Shown here piece by piece: positions 1 to 5,532 of a stretch of DNA of 10,632 nucleotides. The first letter of the stretch is position 1. Every line of letters starts with the position of its first letter. A program made the position numbers and the translations under genes. The stretch is from CAYNFP01 sp964492595 (GTDB lineage Bacteria; Bacillota_I; Bacilli_A; RF39; UBA660): the NCBI GenBank assembly GCA_964492595.1, contig CAZBKY010000027.1:1-10632 (forward strand), written 5' to 3'. The notes beneath the pieces are model-generated. The model was given only the letters and a program-made list of their open reading frames with translations. It was not told the DNA's origin and made no database searches.

Positions 1-250
1 TTTTGAATACTAATGGCTCATCACTAACTATATCTAGACCGCATATATTCTTTAATTGTGATTTAGCATTATCAATTATCCCCTTAATCTCTTTCCCACT
101 TAATACCCAATTATCTAGACATGATTTAAATATTTCAGACATACTTTCATTATTATTTTCAAAATATTTTTTATAGAGAAACAATTCAAACACTAGTTTT
201 CTAGTAAGTTCTTCTTTATAGTAGTTTCTTGATTCTTCTTCGTAGGTCAT
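1..250 (-). CDS. Unidentified protein, N-terminal 83 residues (runs off left edge)
   Basis: The reading frame opens with ATG at 250-248 and stays open to the window edge, so only the N-terminal 83 residues are visible. I do not recognise the family. The visible part is charged and apparently helical and soluble, with a Glu/Tyr-rich start (MTYEEESRNYY), one Trp, two Cys (near residues 44 and 72) and no membrane segment or signal peptide. The start abuts the TAA stop of the 97-residue gene with no gap, and a GGTGG sequence inside the end of that gene, 5 bases before the ATG, can act as ribosome binding site. Translational coupling is therefore likely and the two genes probably act together. They lie downstream of the 3' end of tRNA-Cys. 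Function unknown. Confidence 0.75.
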   Translation of the reverse strand, partial: MTYEEESRNYYKEELTRKLVFELFLYKKYFENNNESMSEIFKSCLDNWVLSGKEIKGIIDNAKSQLKNICGLDIVSDEPLVFK

Positions 251-544
251 TTAAGCCACCAAACCTTTCTCACTAGATTTTAAGATTCTCTCTAAATCTT
301 TTAATTCATACCTATTGGTAAGACTATTTAGGAATATTGATTCACTGCCATTAAACACGAGGAATACTAATGAATCAATATAAATCCGATGAGGTTCTAC
401 ATAAGCAAGGTTAGTTTTATCAATAGTTCTTACACTACCATTAACATATTTAGCCTTCGTATGACAGAATTTACAAACAATATCTACCTTTCTTTTTATC
501 TCCTCATCAAATTCAAGTTCTTTTTTTGTTATTTCCAATTTCAT
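251..544 (-). CDS. Unidentified 97-residue protein with a CxxC motif
   Basis: This is a complete small gene with the strongest ribosome binding site in the window (AAAGGAGG, 551-558, 6 bases before the ATG). I do not recognise the family. The protein is soluble and charged. It has one CxxC pair (C24, C27, followed by H28) within CKFCHTKAKY, which could be half of a metal site or a redox pair; no second Cys pair is present, so a complete four-Cys zinc ribbon is not formed. The middle (YVEPHRIYIDSLVFLVFNG) reads as beta strands and the end as a helix. The stop codon is directly followed by the ATG of the next gene, implying an operon. The gene begins just behind the tRNA-Cys terminator and no convincing separate promoter is visible, so expression may depend on read-through. 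Confidence 0.75.
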   Translation of the reverse strand: MKLEITKKELEFDEEIKRKVDIVCKFCHTKAKYVNGSVRTIDKTNLAYVEPHRIYIDSLVFLVFNGSESIFLNSLTNRYELKDLERILKSSEKGLVA

Positions 545-563
545 AACTTTCCTCCTTTACAAC

Positions 564-591
564 AAAAAAATTCAACTCGTTATAAGTTGAA
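564..591 (-). terminator. Intrinsic terminator behind tRNA-Cys
   Basis: Read on the minus strand, a 7-bp stem (TTCAACT / AGTTGAA, 571-577 with 585-591) with a 7-base loop is followed by seven T (570-564). It lies about 40 bases beyond the tRNA 3' end and ends only about 20 bases before the ATG of the next gene, so it may also act as an attenuator for that gene pair. Confidence 0.7.
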
Positions 592-603
592 TCTCATCTT
601 TAA

Positions 604-618
604 GTCGAAAAGTTCGAC
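604..618. repeat. Short hairpin between tRNA-Cys and its terminator
   Basis: GTCGAA (604-609) and TTCGAC (613-618) form a perfect 6-bp inverted repeat with a 3-base loop. On the plus strand it is followed by A then TTTTT, like a plus-strand terminator, but no plus-strand gene precedes it. On the minus strand it lies in the trailer of the tRNA transcript, where it could mark a processing boundary or add to termination. Confidence 0.4.
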
Positions 619-630
619 ATTTTTGCTTAA

Positions 631-705
631 TGGAGGACCCAGTCGGATTTGAACCAACGATCAGGGAGTTGCAGTCCCTTGCCTTAGCCACTTGGCTATG
701 GGTCC
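631..705 (-). tRNA. tRNA-Cys (anticodon GCA)
   Basis: The minus strand folds into a full cloverleaf of 75 bases. The acceptor stem GGACCCA pairs with TGGGTCC, the D-arm is GCC...GGC, the anticodon stem AGGGA/TCCCT carries loop CTGCAAC (anticodon GCA at 672-670), and the T-arm is GTTGG TTCAAAT CCGAC. The discriminator base is U, as usual for tRNA-Cys, and the CCA end is encoded (633-631). It appears to be a single-tRNA transcript with its own promoter at 718-726 and a terminator at 564-591. Confidence 0.97.
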
Positions 706-717
706 ATTCGCAGAAAT

Positions 718-740
718 ATTATAACAAAAATATATATATA
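718..740 (-). promoter_or_regulatory. Promoter of tRNA-Cys (extended -10)
   Basis: The minus strand shows TGTTATAAT (726-718), a perfect -10 with the TGn extension. The -35 at 17-base spacing (TGGAAT) is weak, and the spacer is an alternating TA run. Predicted start near 711 gives a leader of about 6 bases before the mature tRNA, typical for tRNA genes. Confidence 0.65.
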
Positions 741-777
741 ATTCCAGTATTTTAACTGATTTTTAATACTTTGCAGT

Positions 778-799
778 AAAAAAACAACAATAATGTTGT
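778..799 (-). terminator. Intrinsic terminator after the LysM gene
   Basis: Immediately after the TAG stop, ACAACA (784-789) pairs with TGTTGT (794-799) around a 4-base loop. On the minus strand this is followed by a run of seven T (784-778, the first of them in the stem). It closes the envelope gene block and separates it from tRNA-Cys. Confidence 0.75.
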
Positions 800-1132
800 C
801 TAAATACCGCCTTCTTTATAGAATATCATTTGTTCTGGCAATAAATATATTGTTGAATTTTGAGTTACTATTTCATTTTCTGTTTTTCCAAATATTTTAC
901 TAACATCTTTAAGAGTATCATCCTCTTTTGTAATATAATATTGAACACCTTTTTTAGGTATTTTTAAAGTTTGATTTGGATAAATATAATCATCTATTTT
1001 CAAACCATTTAGTTCTGCGATTAATTTAGGATTCATATTAAATTCTCGTGCAATTTTATAAAGAGAGTCACCACTTTTAATTTCATAGTAACTATAAAAG
1101 GGAGTATCCAATCCTTTATTTGAATCATTCAT
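800..1132 (-). CDS. Small LysM-domain protein, probable cell-wall binding
   Basis: The 110-residue protein consists of two LysM-like units. The first (about residues 14-60, YYEIKSGDSLYKIAREFNM... then ...YIYPNQTLKIP) is a textbook LysM: the SGDSLYKIA start, the NGL turn and the closing P-x-Q-x-L-x-IP. The second (about residues 64-110) is diverged but keeps the plan, with a D-T-L-x-D-V-S-K-I-F helix and a YLLPEQMIFY end. LysM domains bind GlcNAc-containing glycans, chiefly peptidoglycan. No signal peptide or membrane segment is visible, so how it would reach the wall is unclear; leaderless LysM proteins also occur as spore or shape factors in Bacillota. The AGGTGAT ribosome site precedes the ATG. 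It lies 42 bases downstream of the 364-residue gene, probably co-transcribed, and is followed at once by a terminator. Confidence 0.88.
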   Translation of the reverse strand: MNDSNKGLDTPFYSYYEIKSGDSLYKIAREFNMNPKLIAELNGLKIDDYIYPNQTLKIPKKGVQYYITKEDDTLKDVSKIFGKTENEIVTQNSTIYLLPEQMIFYKEGGI

Positions 1133-1147
1133 TACATATCACCTAAA

Positions 1148-1165
1148 GTATTTTATGAAAAATAC
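1148..1165 (-). repeat. Hairpin upstream of the LysM start
   Basis: GTATTTT (1148-1154) and AAAATAC (1159-1165) form a perfect 7-bp inverted repeat with a 4-base loop in the short gap between the 364-residue gene and the LysM gene. On the minus strand only TTT follows, then the ribosome site. It is too weak to call a terminator; it may stabilise or attenuate the transcript. Confidence 0.35.
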
Positions 1166-1174
1166 CAGAAAATG

Positions 1175-2269
1175 TTATTCTGCGTATATATAAATAATTT
1201 CATTATCATTAAAATTTAATTCAAAATAATTAAATATTTGCTTAACTCCACTCAAAGGAGAATATTTATAAAACTTATCTTTTGATATAAAATATAAATC
1301 ATTCTCATAACTATTAACTAATTTTAGATTTTCTCCAACATATATTTTTTCTTTAAGAATAGAGTTATTACTATATACTTTATAGATTATATTTTTATTC
1401 ACAATATAATCATCGTTTATAGAATTTATATAGGATATCTTTTTATTGCTATATTCTTTCTTATCAGATTCTACTTTTTTATTATTTTCAAATTTATAGT
1501 ACCCTATTTCATTTGATCCAATCAATTCCACTTTTAATCTTTTCAAATTTATTTCATATAAATTATCGTTTTTTATATCATACAAGTATACTTTGTTTTT
1601 TATATTGCCAACAATATAAGAATCATAACTTATTTCATATTTAGTTTCTATTTTTTTATATTTTGAATTTATTATATTTAATACATAAAAACTTGTAAAA
1701 ACATATTCTTCATCATAATCGGGAAAAATTATTTTATTATCCGCTTTATACATTAAAGAATTGTCATATTTATCTTCATCAAATATATTAATTGTCTCTT
1801 TATTATTATAACTCATTTTATAAAACCCTTTATAATTCCATAAAAAGACATATTCATTTTTATCTAAATTGCTATTATAAGAAAAAGTATCATTTATTTC
1901 ATAATTGTTTTGTTTCGTTTTGTATTTAGCCAAATTTTCTGATTCTATTAAATTATAATCTATATATTCATCATTTTGATAACATAAAGGATAAGTTTTA
2001 ATCTTGTTAATAACAGGATAAATGCATTTAAAATTTTCTCCTTCAATTGTACTTATATTCTTTATTTTTAATCTACTTAATTTTATTTTGTCTTTATATA
2101 TAACGAAATTATATTTACCGTCTATTTCTATATAATATCTTTTGTTTTCATATATTGTTTTCACATTATATCCATTTATATTATACTCTGTTTTATAATC
2201 GCTTTTAAAGTATTTAATAAAAGCTATTATTAATAGTACAATAAAAATTAAAACAATCTTTCTTTTCAT
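1175..2269 (-). CDS. Membrane-anchored beta-rich extracytoplasmic protein, unknown family
   Basis: The 364-residue protein starts MKRK followed by a hydrophobic helix (about 5-20) with no lipobox and no clear signal-peptidase site, so it is probably N-terminally anchored with the rest outside. The remainder is Tyr/Asn/Lys/Ile-rich and built of repeating short strand pairs (for example ENKRYYIEIDGKYNFVIYKD, NKVYLYDIKNDNLYEINL, ENDLYFISKDKFYKYSPLSG). The later units resemble beta-propeller blades seen in YncE/WD-like surface proteins; that fold is my inference. It has just two Cys (C82, C96), both extracytoplasmic and close enough for a disulfide. The ribosome site is AAGGGTGG. It has a candidate promoter of its own just inside the terminator of the thioredoxin-like gene and lies 42 bases before the LysM gene. 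I do not recognise a named family. Confidence 0.8.
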   Translation of the reverse strand: MKRKIVLIFIVLLIIAFIKYFKSDYKTEYNINGYNVKTIYENKRYYIEIDGKYNFVIYKDKIKLSRLKIKNISTIEGENFKCIYPVINKIKTYPLCYQNDEYIDYNLIESENLAKYKTKQNNYEINDTFSYNSNLDKNEYVFLWNYKGFYKMSYNNKETINIFDEDKYDNSLMYKADNKIIFPDYDEEYVFTSFYVLNIINSKYKKIETKYEISYDSYIVGNIKNKVYLYDIKNDNLYEINLKRLKVELIGSNEIGYYKFENNKKVESDKKEYSNKKISYINSINDDYIVNKNIIYKVYSNNSILKEKIYVGENLKLVNSYENDLYFISKDKFYKYSPLSGVKQIFNYFELNFNDNEIIYIYAE

Positions 2270-2289
2270 ACAACACCACCCTTACTTAT

Positions 2290-2318
2290 ATTATAAAAAA
2301 AACTTTAAGTTTTTTAAA
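2290..2318 (-). promoter_or_regulatory. Promoter of the 364-residue protein gene
   Basis: The minus strand has TATAAT (2295-2290), a perfect -10, with TTTAAA (2318-2313, 4 of 6 matches to TTGACA) 17 bases upstream. The -35 and spacer lie inside the preceding terminator hairpin and T-tract. Predicted start is near 2283, giving a leader of about 14 bases that just contains the ribosome site. Confidence 0.45.
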
Positions 2319-2320
2319 GT
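2295..2320 (-). terminator. Intrinsic terminator after the thioredoxin-like gene
   Basis: ACTTTAA (2302-2308) pairs with TTAAAGT (2314-2320) around a 5-base loop. On the minus strand it is followed by eight T (2302-2295, the first of them in the stem). It sits 4 bases after the TAA stop. The stem is all but one pair A-T, so termination may be leaky. Confidence 0.6.
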
Positions 2321-2324
2321 CTTT

Positions 2325-2768
2325 TTAATCGATAACTCCATTTGTTCTTAAAAATTCAAGCGTTTCTTCTTCATCCATCGCTCCAACTACTTCATCAATT
2401 ACTTCTCCTCCACTGGTAATAACAGTATATGGAGAACTTCCTGTATATTGAGAAAAGTTATATGTATTTGTTAGTTGTGAACTGTCATCATTTGACATCT
2501 CATCAATATCAAACCAATATAATGGTAAAGAATATTCCTCAGCAATATCACTAATAATTGGATGATAACTTTTACAAGCAGGGCAATAAGTAAGTCCTAT
2601 TACAGTAATAACATATTCATCAGAATTTATTATTTCTTTCCATGTTGTTATATTTTCTGAAACCTGTGCCGGCTCTTTATTTTCACTTAAAAATGATAAA
2701 GCTACAAAAGCTAAAACTGCTAGAACAATTATTATTAATACCTTGTATTTATCCCAAAATTTCTTCAT
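2325..2768 (-). CDS. Membrane-anchored thioredoxin-like thiol-disulfide oxidoreductase (CPAC)
   Basis: I place the start at the ATG at 2768, giving 147 residues: GAGGTG (2780-2775) lies 6 bases before it, whereas the upstream ATG at 2837 lies inside the previous gene's terminator. Residues 1-9 (MKKFWDKYK) are a positive cytoplasmic tail, about 10-27 a membrane helix, and the rest an extracytoplasmic thioredoxin domain. The domain has a YVITVIGLTYCPACKSYHP strand-active-site segment with C62 and C65, a YWFDIDE strand, the cis-Pro loop (SSPYTVI, P113) and the closing V-x-E-V-V-G-A strand and helix. All catalytic features look intact. The family exchanges disulfides in exported proteins; direction (oxidation or reduction) cannot be told from the motif. 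It resembles the small anchored thioredoxin-like proteins of Gram-positives that include bacteriocin-accessory members. It follows directly the gene for a 21-Cys surface protein, its obvious candidate substrate. Confidence 0.88.
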   Translation of the reverse strand: MKKFWDKYKVLIIIVLAVLAFVALSFLSENKEPAQVSENITTWKEIINSDEYVITVIGLTYCPACKSYHPIISDIAEEYSLPLYWFDIDEMSNDDSSQLTNTYNFSQYTGSSPYTVITSGGEVIDEVVGAMDEEETLEFLRTNGVID

Positions 2769-2787
2769 ATCTTTCACCTCTATATTT

Positions 2788-2816
2788 ATAATAAATGATT
2801 CAAGAAAAAAATTCAA
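2788..2816 (-). promoter_or_regulatory. Promoter of the thioredoxin-like gene
   Basis: The minus strand has TTGAAT (2816-2811, 4 of 6), a 17-base spacer and TATTAT (2793-2788, 5 of 6). It begins at the tail of the preceding terminator. Predicted start near 2781 leaves the GAGGTG ribosome site at the very 5' end of the transcript. Confidence 0.45.
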
Positions 2817-2817
2817 C

Positions 2818-2842
2818 AAAAAAGGTGAAATTTTCACCTTTT
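2818..2842 (-). terminator. Intrinsic terminator after the Cys-rich protein gene
   Basis: AAAAGGTGAA (2820-2829) pairs perfectly with TTCACCTTTT (2833-2842) around a 3-base loop, a 10-bp stem. On the minus strand T residues run from 2823 to 2818. The far arm overlaps the TAA stop (2843-2841). It is the strongest stem in the window. Confidence 0.8.
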
Positions 2843-4148
2843 ATTTAACTTCTACAATTCTTGTTTTCTCAGTAGGAGTCCATCCATATAAAGTTTTGCT
2901 TCTACTCCATTTTGTCTGGGTCCATTTTTTGGTATAAGTATTTGTAGTAACTTTAACTTTGTCTATGTTGGTTTTAATACACATTTTTGTATCTTTATCC
3001 AGTTTGTAATCTTTATTTATACAGCTATAATGAGAAAACTCACTACCCACTTGAAGAACACATTTATTAAGTTTATTATCTATAACAGCATTCTTGTTCT
3101 CACAGTATGGTGTTTTTGGTCCCTCTACATACTTATAACATTTTTTATTCTCGCCACTTCCAGTTTCTTCAGTAGCATCCTTTGGACATTCACAACTTTT
3201 AGTTGTAGTTGTTATTTCTTTATAACATTTTAAATTTTTGTCTCTTGGTCCTTCATCAGTATATCCATCAGGACAACTGTATGTTGTACCTGTCTCTATA
3301 TCACTACATTCTTTAATTTTTATGGTTCCACAGATATTATAAACTAGTACATATTCTCCATCCACAATTTTCCATTTACCTTGAACTGAACAGTTTGGAT
3401 CTTTAACTTCTTTATATTTGCAATCTTCTCCTATTACAGGAGTTGGAATGTTTGCTGCATATTTTTTATCTTTGGTTGTTGTATCTTTACACTCTAGTGT
3501 CAAAGGTGTTTTTACAGATTCCCCTGGTTTATATAATATTGTAAAATAAGTGTCATATCCATCTTTGTAATTAGCCTTAGCTGGAGTTTTATCATATCCA
3601 GTGGTTTTGTAGCAGTAATTACCATCTTTTGTATATCCTTTAGCACAACTAGTTGTTGTTATCTTTTTAGAAAAATTTTTAGTAAACTGATACTCTATAG
3701 CAGTCTCTGTTGATGTTGAACATTCTTTATCACAGCCATAGTCATAGCAACCCAATATTTCAACTATAAAATCACTTTCTGCATTACAGGTTAATTGTAT
3801 TTTTAATTTATAACCATTTGCTTCTTTTGTTACTTCTGCATAAGATTCATATGCATTACATGAATTTCCATCTTTATCAACAAAAGGAATGATCAAATTC
3901 TTTTCTTCCATTTCACTTAATGTTAATTTGCTAGATGCATATAATTCAGTTGGTAATTTATCTGTTGTAAAATAACTTTTAGCAGCACCCTGCATATAAG
4001 ATATATTTTCTCTAAATATATTACTATAAAAAGGTTTCATATTTGGTACTTTTGGAAATAACCAAATAAGTAACAATGCGAATATCCCTAAGAATATTAT
4101 CTTAATAATTAAATCTCTAAAAATAAAGTTTTTATCATTTGTATACAT
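2841..4148 (-). CDS. Membrane-anchored Cys-rich surface protein with repeated C-x-x-GYT...CYK modules
   Basis: The 435-residue protein has a short N-terminal tail, one membrane helix (about 12-31) and a large extracytoplasmic part holding all 21 Cys. Region 45-140 (helix FRENISYMQGAAKSYF, then LSEMEEKNLIIPFVDKDGNSC and strands YKLKIQLTC) resembles the head domain of pilin-like proteins, but the N-terminus lacks a G/F prepilin cleavage motif, so this is only a structural hint. Later come small modules with similar Cys spacing and a closing Cys-aromatic/Ile-Lys: 168-181, 292-310, 321-339 and 376-392, some with GYT after the first Cys. The C-terminus is Trp/Thr/Lys-rich (W409, W414, W423). Ribosome site AAAGGGGG matches that of the upstream gene, 22 bases away, so the two form an operon. 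The high Cys content implies disulfides, and a thioredoxin-fold gene follows. Function is not recognised; adhesion or envelope structure is plausible. Confidence 0.85.
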   Translation of the reverse strand: MYTNDKNFIFRDLIIKIIFLGIFALLLIWLFPKVPNMKPFYSNIFRENISYMQGAAKSYFTTDKLPTELYASSKLTLSEMEEKNLIIPFVDKDGNSCNAYESYAEVTKEANGYKLKIQLTCNAESDFIVEILGCYDYGCDKECSTSTETAIEYQFTKNFSKKITTTSCAKGYTKDGNYCYKTTGYDKTPAKANYKDGYDTYFTILYKPGESVKTPLTLECKDTTTKDKKYAANIPTPVIGEDCKYKEVKDPNCSVQGKWKIVDGEYVLVYNICGTIKIKECSDIETGTTYSCPDGYTDEGPRDKNLKCYKEITTTTKSCECPKDATEETGSGENKKCYKYVEGPKTPYCENKNAVIDNKLNKCVLQVGSEFSHYSCINKDYKLDKDTKMCIKTNIDKVKVTTNTYTKKWTQTKWSRSKTLYGWTPTEKTRIVEVK

Positions 4149-4170
4149 AATCTTATCCCCCTTTTCTATT

Positions 4171-5385
4171 TTAACCTAACTTAAGTGTCTTCGAGTTAAT
4201 TCTTTTACCTTCTATAGCGGTTAACAAATCATTTATAAAGATTTTAGACAATGATTTTTGTCCCGTATCATATATTTTAGGTAAAGAATCAAGAACAATT
4301 TTTCCATCACTGCTTTTTCCGCTCTTAGAAGAAATTGCTTCAATAACACTGTAAACATTTATTAATTCTTTTTTACCAGTGTCTGGATTTATACATAGTT
4401 CTGTACATAATGGATGAAGTTTAAGGTATTCAAATATTGGTACATATCTACTTATAGATGCGTTTAAAGCTATAAGTCTGTGTTCTGGTGCGAAATTATA
4501 TGGATCTATTCCACTATAAAGCCCGCCTAAAACCCAATCATCATGCAACATTTTGGTAAGTTCTATAATTTTTTCATCTGATTTTGCATTATTTTCAGAA
4601 TTTAAAGCGTTATACAATTCTCCATAAATAATATCATATTTTTCTAAAAAAGCCATCATTCTATCATATTTATAAGATTCCATTTCATCAGATTTTATTT
4701 CCAAATTATTTGTTGAATAATTTACAGAATGTAATTTTTTATCTGCAGTTGAAGGATTACCTAAATTTCCATATAATTCTGTCATATAACCTAAATATTC
4801 TCTTATAGTACTTTCTCCAATATATTCATCATTTATTGTGGGTTCTCCTAAATAGAACATTACTGTTATATCTTCTATAATTCTTTTTATTTCCTCTTCA
4901 GATCTGTTTGATCTTGAAGCAATTGATGCAAATTCTTTATCATAAACATAATCAGCATTATTGTATATATCTTCAAGAGTAAGCATCTGCATTGGTGTTG
5001 CAGTTGGTGTAGCTGTTGGAATTGCACTTGGTGTTGCAGTAGTAGCCACGGCAGTAGGCACTGAAGATATATTTCCTTTACTTTTTAAAGAATTCATATA
5101 TATATTTATCATCAGTAAAACAACTACTATGCCCAATCCTGAGAAAAGTATAGTTTTATTTTTTTTACTTTTTTTGTCTTCTTTAAGTTCATTTAATTCT
5201 CTGATATTTTCATTCAATTCTTTTCTTTTATTTTTAAGTATTCTTCTTTCTGACTTTTCTGCATCAGTCAAATATCTTGATTCAGCAAAAGAATCCAAAG
5301 AAGCTAATTTTGATTTTACTCCTCTAAGTTCTATTCTTTTATCAACAATAAGTCTTTCAATATCATTTAAATATAATTTTTCCAT
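4171..5385 (-). CDS. Coiled-coil / single-TM / Thr-Pro-linker protein, unknown family
   Basis: The 404-residue protein shows a clear three-part plan. Residues 1-76 are charged heptad-like helices (MEKLYLNDIERLIVDKRIEL, later KSERRILKNKRKELNENIRE), probably a cytoplasmic coiled coil. Residues 79-97 are a membrane helix. Residues 105-132 are a low-complexity Ala/Thr/Pro linker (TATPSAIPTATPTATP), and 135-404 an extracytoplasmic mostly helical domain. That domain has only two Cys, C327 and C331 (CTELC), which could form a disulfide. The plan suggests a protein tethering a cytoplasmic coiled coil to the cell surface across the wall, but I do not recognise the family. The AAAGGGGGAA ribosome site precedes the ATG and a consensus promoter lies 35 bases upstream. 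It is the first gene of an operon with the Cys-rich protein. Confidence 0.85.
   Translation of the reverse strand: MEKLYLNDIERLIVDKRIELRGVKSKLASLDSFAESRYLTDAEKSERRILKNKRKELNENIRELNELKEDKKSKKNKTILFSGLGIVVVLLMINIYMNSLKSKGNISSVPTAVATTATPSAIPTATPTATPMQMLTLEDIYNNADYVYDKEFASIASRSNRSEEEIKRIIEDITVMFYLGEPTINDEYIGESTIREYLGYMTELYGNLGNPSTADKKLHSVNYSTNNLEIKSDEMESYKYDRMMAFLEKYDIIYGELYNALNSENNAKSDEKIIELTKMLHDDWVLGGLYSGIDPYNFAPEHRLIALNASISRYVPIFEYLKLHPLCTELCINPDTGKKELINVYSVIEAISSKSGKSSDGKIVLDSLPKIYDTGQKSLSKIFINDLLTAIEGKRINSKTLKLG
4993..5058 (-). repeat. Thr/Pro/Ala linker coded by short direct repeats
   Basis: The linker DNA is richer in G and C than its surroundings and contains imperfect 6-12-base repeats; ACTGCAACACCAA occurs twice on the minus strand. 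Such runs change length by slippage, so linker length may vary between strains. Confidence 0.6.
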
Positions 5386-5419
5386 AATTAAATTCCCCCT
5401 TTAATAATTGAATGTCTAT

Positions 5420-5448
5420 ATTATACCTCATTGTTATATAAATGTCAA
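5420..5448 (-). promoter_or_regulatory. Consensus housekeeping promoter of the 404-residue / Cys-rich operon
   Basis: The minus strand carries TTGACA (5448-5443), a 17-base spacer and TATAAT (5425-5420): both hexamers and the spacing are perfect. Predicted start near 5413 gives a leader of about 28 bases. This is the only fully consensus promoter I found in the window, implying strong constitutive expression of the surface proteins. Confidence 0.9.
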
Positions 5449-5456
5449 ACAATTTT

Positions 5457-5465
5457 TGATAAAAT
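5457..5465 (+). promoter_or_regulatory. Possible extended -10 promoter of the CmpB-like gene
   Basis: TGATAAAAT matches the extended -10 (TGn-TAnAAT) in the plus direction. No good -35 is seen upstream. It would start transcription near 5472, back to back with the minus-strand consensus promoter. Confidence 0.35.
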
Positions 5466-5532
5466 ATGCGTTTTGGCCAAGTTAATTATATTAATATGTA
5501 TTTTGCCTGAATTTCTGGTAAATAATAATCAT

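Noticed and set aside
389..652. Plus-strand frame of 87 residues
   Set aside because: It lies antisense to the 97-residue gene and reaches into tRNA-Cys; it has no ribosome site and a composition typical of a shadow frame.
2769..2837. Longer start for the thioredoxin-like protein (23 extra residues)
   Set aside because: The upstream ATG lies in the terminator of the preceding gene and upstream of the predicted transcription start; the internal ATG at 2768 has GAGGTG at good spacing and gives a normal anchor.
2743..2937. Plus-strand frame of 64 residues
   Set aside because: It runs antisense across the thioredoxin-like gene start, a terminator and the end of the Cys-rich gene; no ribosome site.
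3030..3233. Plus-strand frame of 67 residues
   Set aside because: Antisense shadow of the Cys-rich gene, without ribosome site or promoter.
2841..4148. Classification of the Cys-rich protein as a type IV pilin
   Set aside because: The region after the membrane helix is pilin-head-like, but there is no Gly before the Phe and no Glu5 in the N-terminal segment (KNFIFRDLIIK), and no pilus assembly gene is nearby.
4961..5404. Plus-strand frame of 147 residues with Val/Gly/Ala repeats and hydrophobic runs
   Set aside because: It is the antisense image of the Thr/Pro linker and coiled coil of the 404-residue gene; the apparent repeats and membrane-like segments come from that repetitive coding DNA.
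5466..5510. 14-codon plus-strand reading frame in the CmpB-like leader
   Set aside because: No ribosome site and unremarkable sequence; not enough to call a leader peptide.
5431..5532. 34-residue N-terminal extension of the CmpB-like protein
   Set aside because: Its ATG falls inside the divergent consensus promoter, and the family begins close to the ATG at 5533.
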